Source: an uncultured Clostridia bacterium
Lineage (GTDB): Bacteria; Bacillota; Clostridia; UBA1381; UMGS1253
DNA: 5,837 nt
Reading direction: 5' to 3'
NCBI GenBank assembly: GCA_934456295.1
Contig: CAKSHB010000071.1
Span: 1-5,837 of the forward strand
Part shown: positions 5,820 through 5,837 of the stretch, one piece after another
How the letters are laid out: the number at the start of each line of letters is the position of its first letter
Position numbering within the stretch: the first letter of the stretch is position 1
Notes under the pieces: generated by a model
The model's database searches: none
The model's input: the letters and a program-made list of their open reading frames with translations, nothing else
Told to the model about the DNA's origin: nothing
Position numbers and translations under genes: made by a program

Positions 5820-5837
5820 GACGGCGTCGCAAAAATG

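Noticed and set aside
5692..5837. CRISPR array or insertion sequence at the right edge
   Set aside because: There are no regularly spaced direct repeats and spacers, no transposase, and no visible target-site duplication. The inverted repeats are nested rather than arrayed.

Overview
The window looks like ordinary chromosome from a low-to-mid GC Firmicute, most likely a gut-type Clostridia. This rests on AT-rich intergenic DNA, strong purine-rich Shine-Dalgarno sites, near-perfect sigma-A type promoters (TTGACA/TATAAT), compact U-tailed intrinsic terminators, and a gene of the poorly characterised 'cytidylate kinase-like' family, which is common in Clostridia. The assignment is inferred from style and gene content. 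No taxonomic marker such as rRNA is present.

Layout, left to right. Positions 1-76 hold a minus-strand tRNA-Asp(GTC) whose 3' terminal A lies just outside the window, driven by a perfect consensus promoter at 94-122. An AT-rich gap follows. A strong rightward promoter (319-347) then reads into a two-gene plus-strand unit: a 455-aa SLC13/ArsB/NhaD-type (ion transporter superfamily) permease and a 198-aa cytidylate kinase-like P-loop protein. This unit ends at an intrinsic terminator (2513-2543). It converges on a minus-strand unit that ends at a second, bidirectional terminator (2561-2598). The minus-strand unit is a small 63-aa two-helix membrane protein followed by valS (valyl-tRNA synthetase, 878 aa). 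A leftward promoter is likely near 5600-5628.

The right edge (5640-5837) has no complete gene but is the most structured part of the window. A perfect 9+2+9 palindrome touches the -35 of a perfect TTGACA-17-TATAAT rightward promoter. Its -10 runs into an 84-bp block bounded by 9-bp perfect inverted repeats (AATTAGCAT/ATGCTAATT). The block encloses two further hairpins, the first with a near-continuous 13-14 bp stem. The gene this promoter serves, if any, lies beyond the window.

Functionally, the tRNA and valS belong to translation and the permease to ion or anion transport. The kinase-like protein and the 63-aa membrane protein have no assigned role. I see no CRISPR array, insertion sequence, phage gene, toxin-antitoxin pair or defence system. 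The only candidate for something undescribed is the nested inverted-repeat element with its promoter at the right edge.
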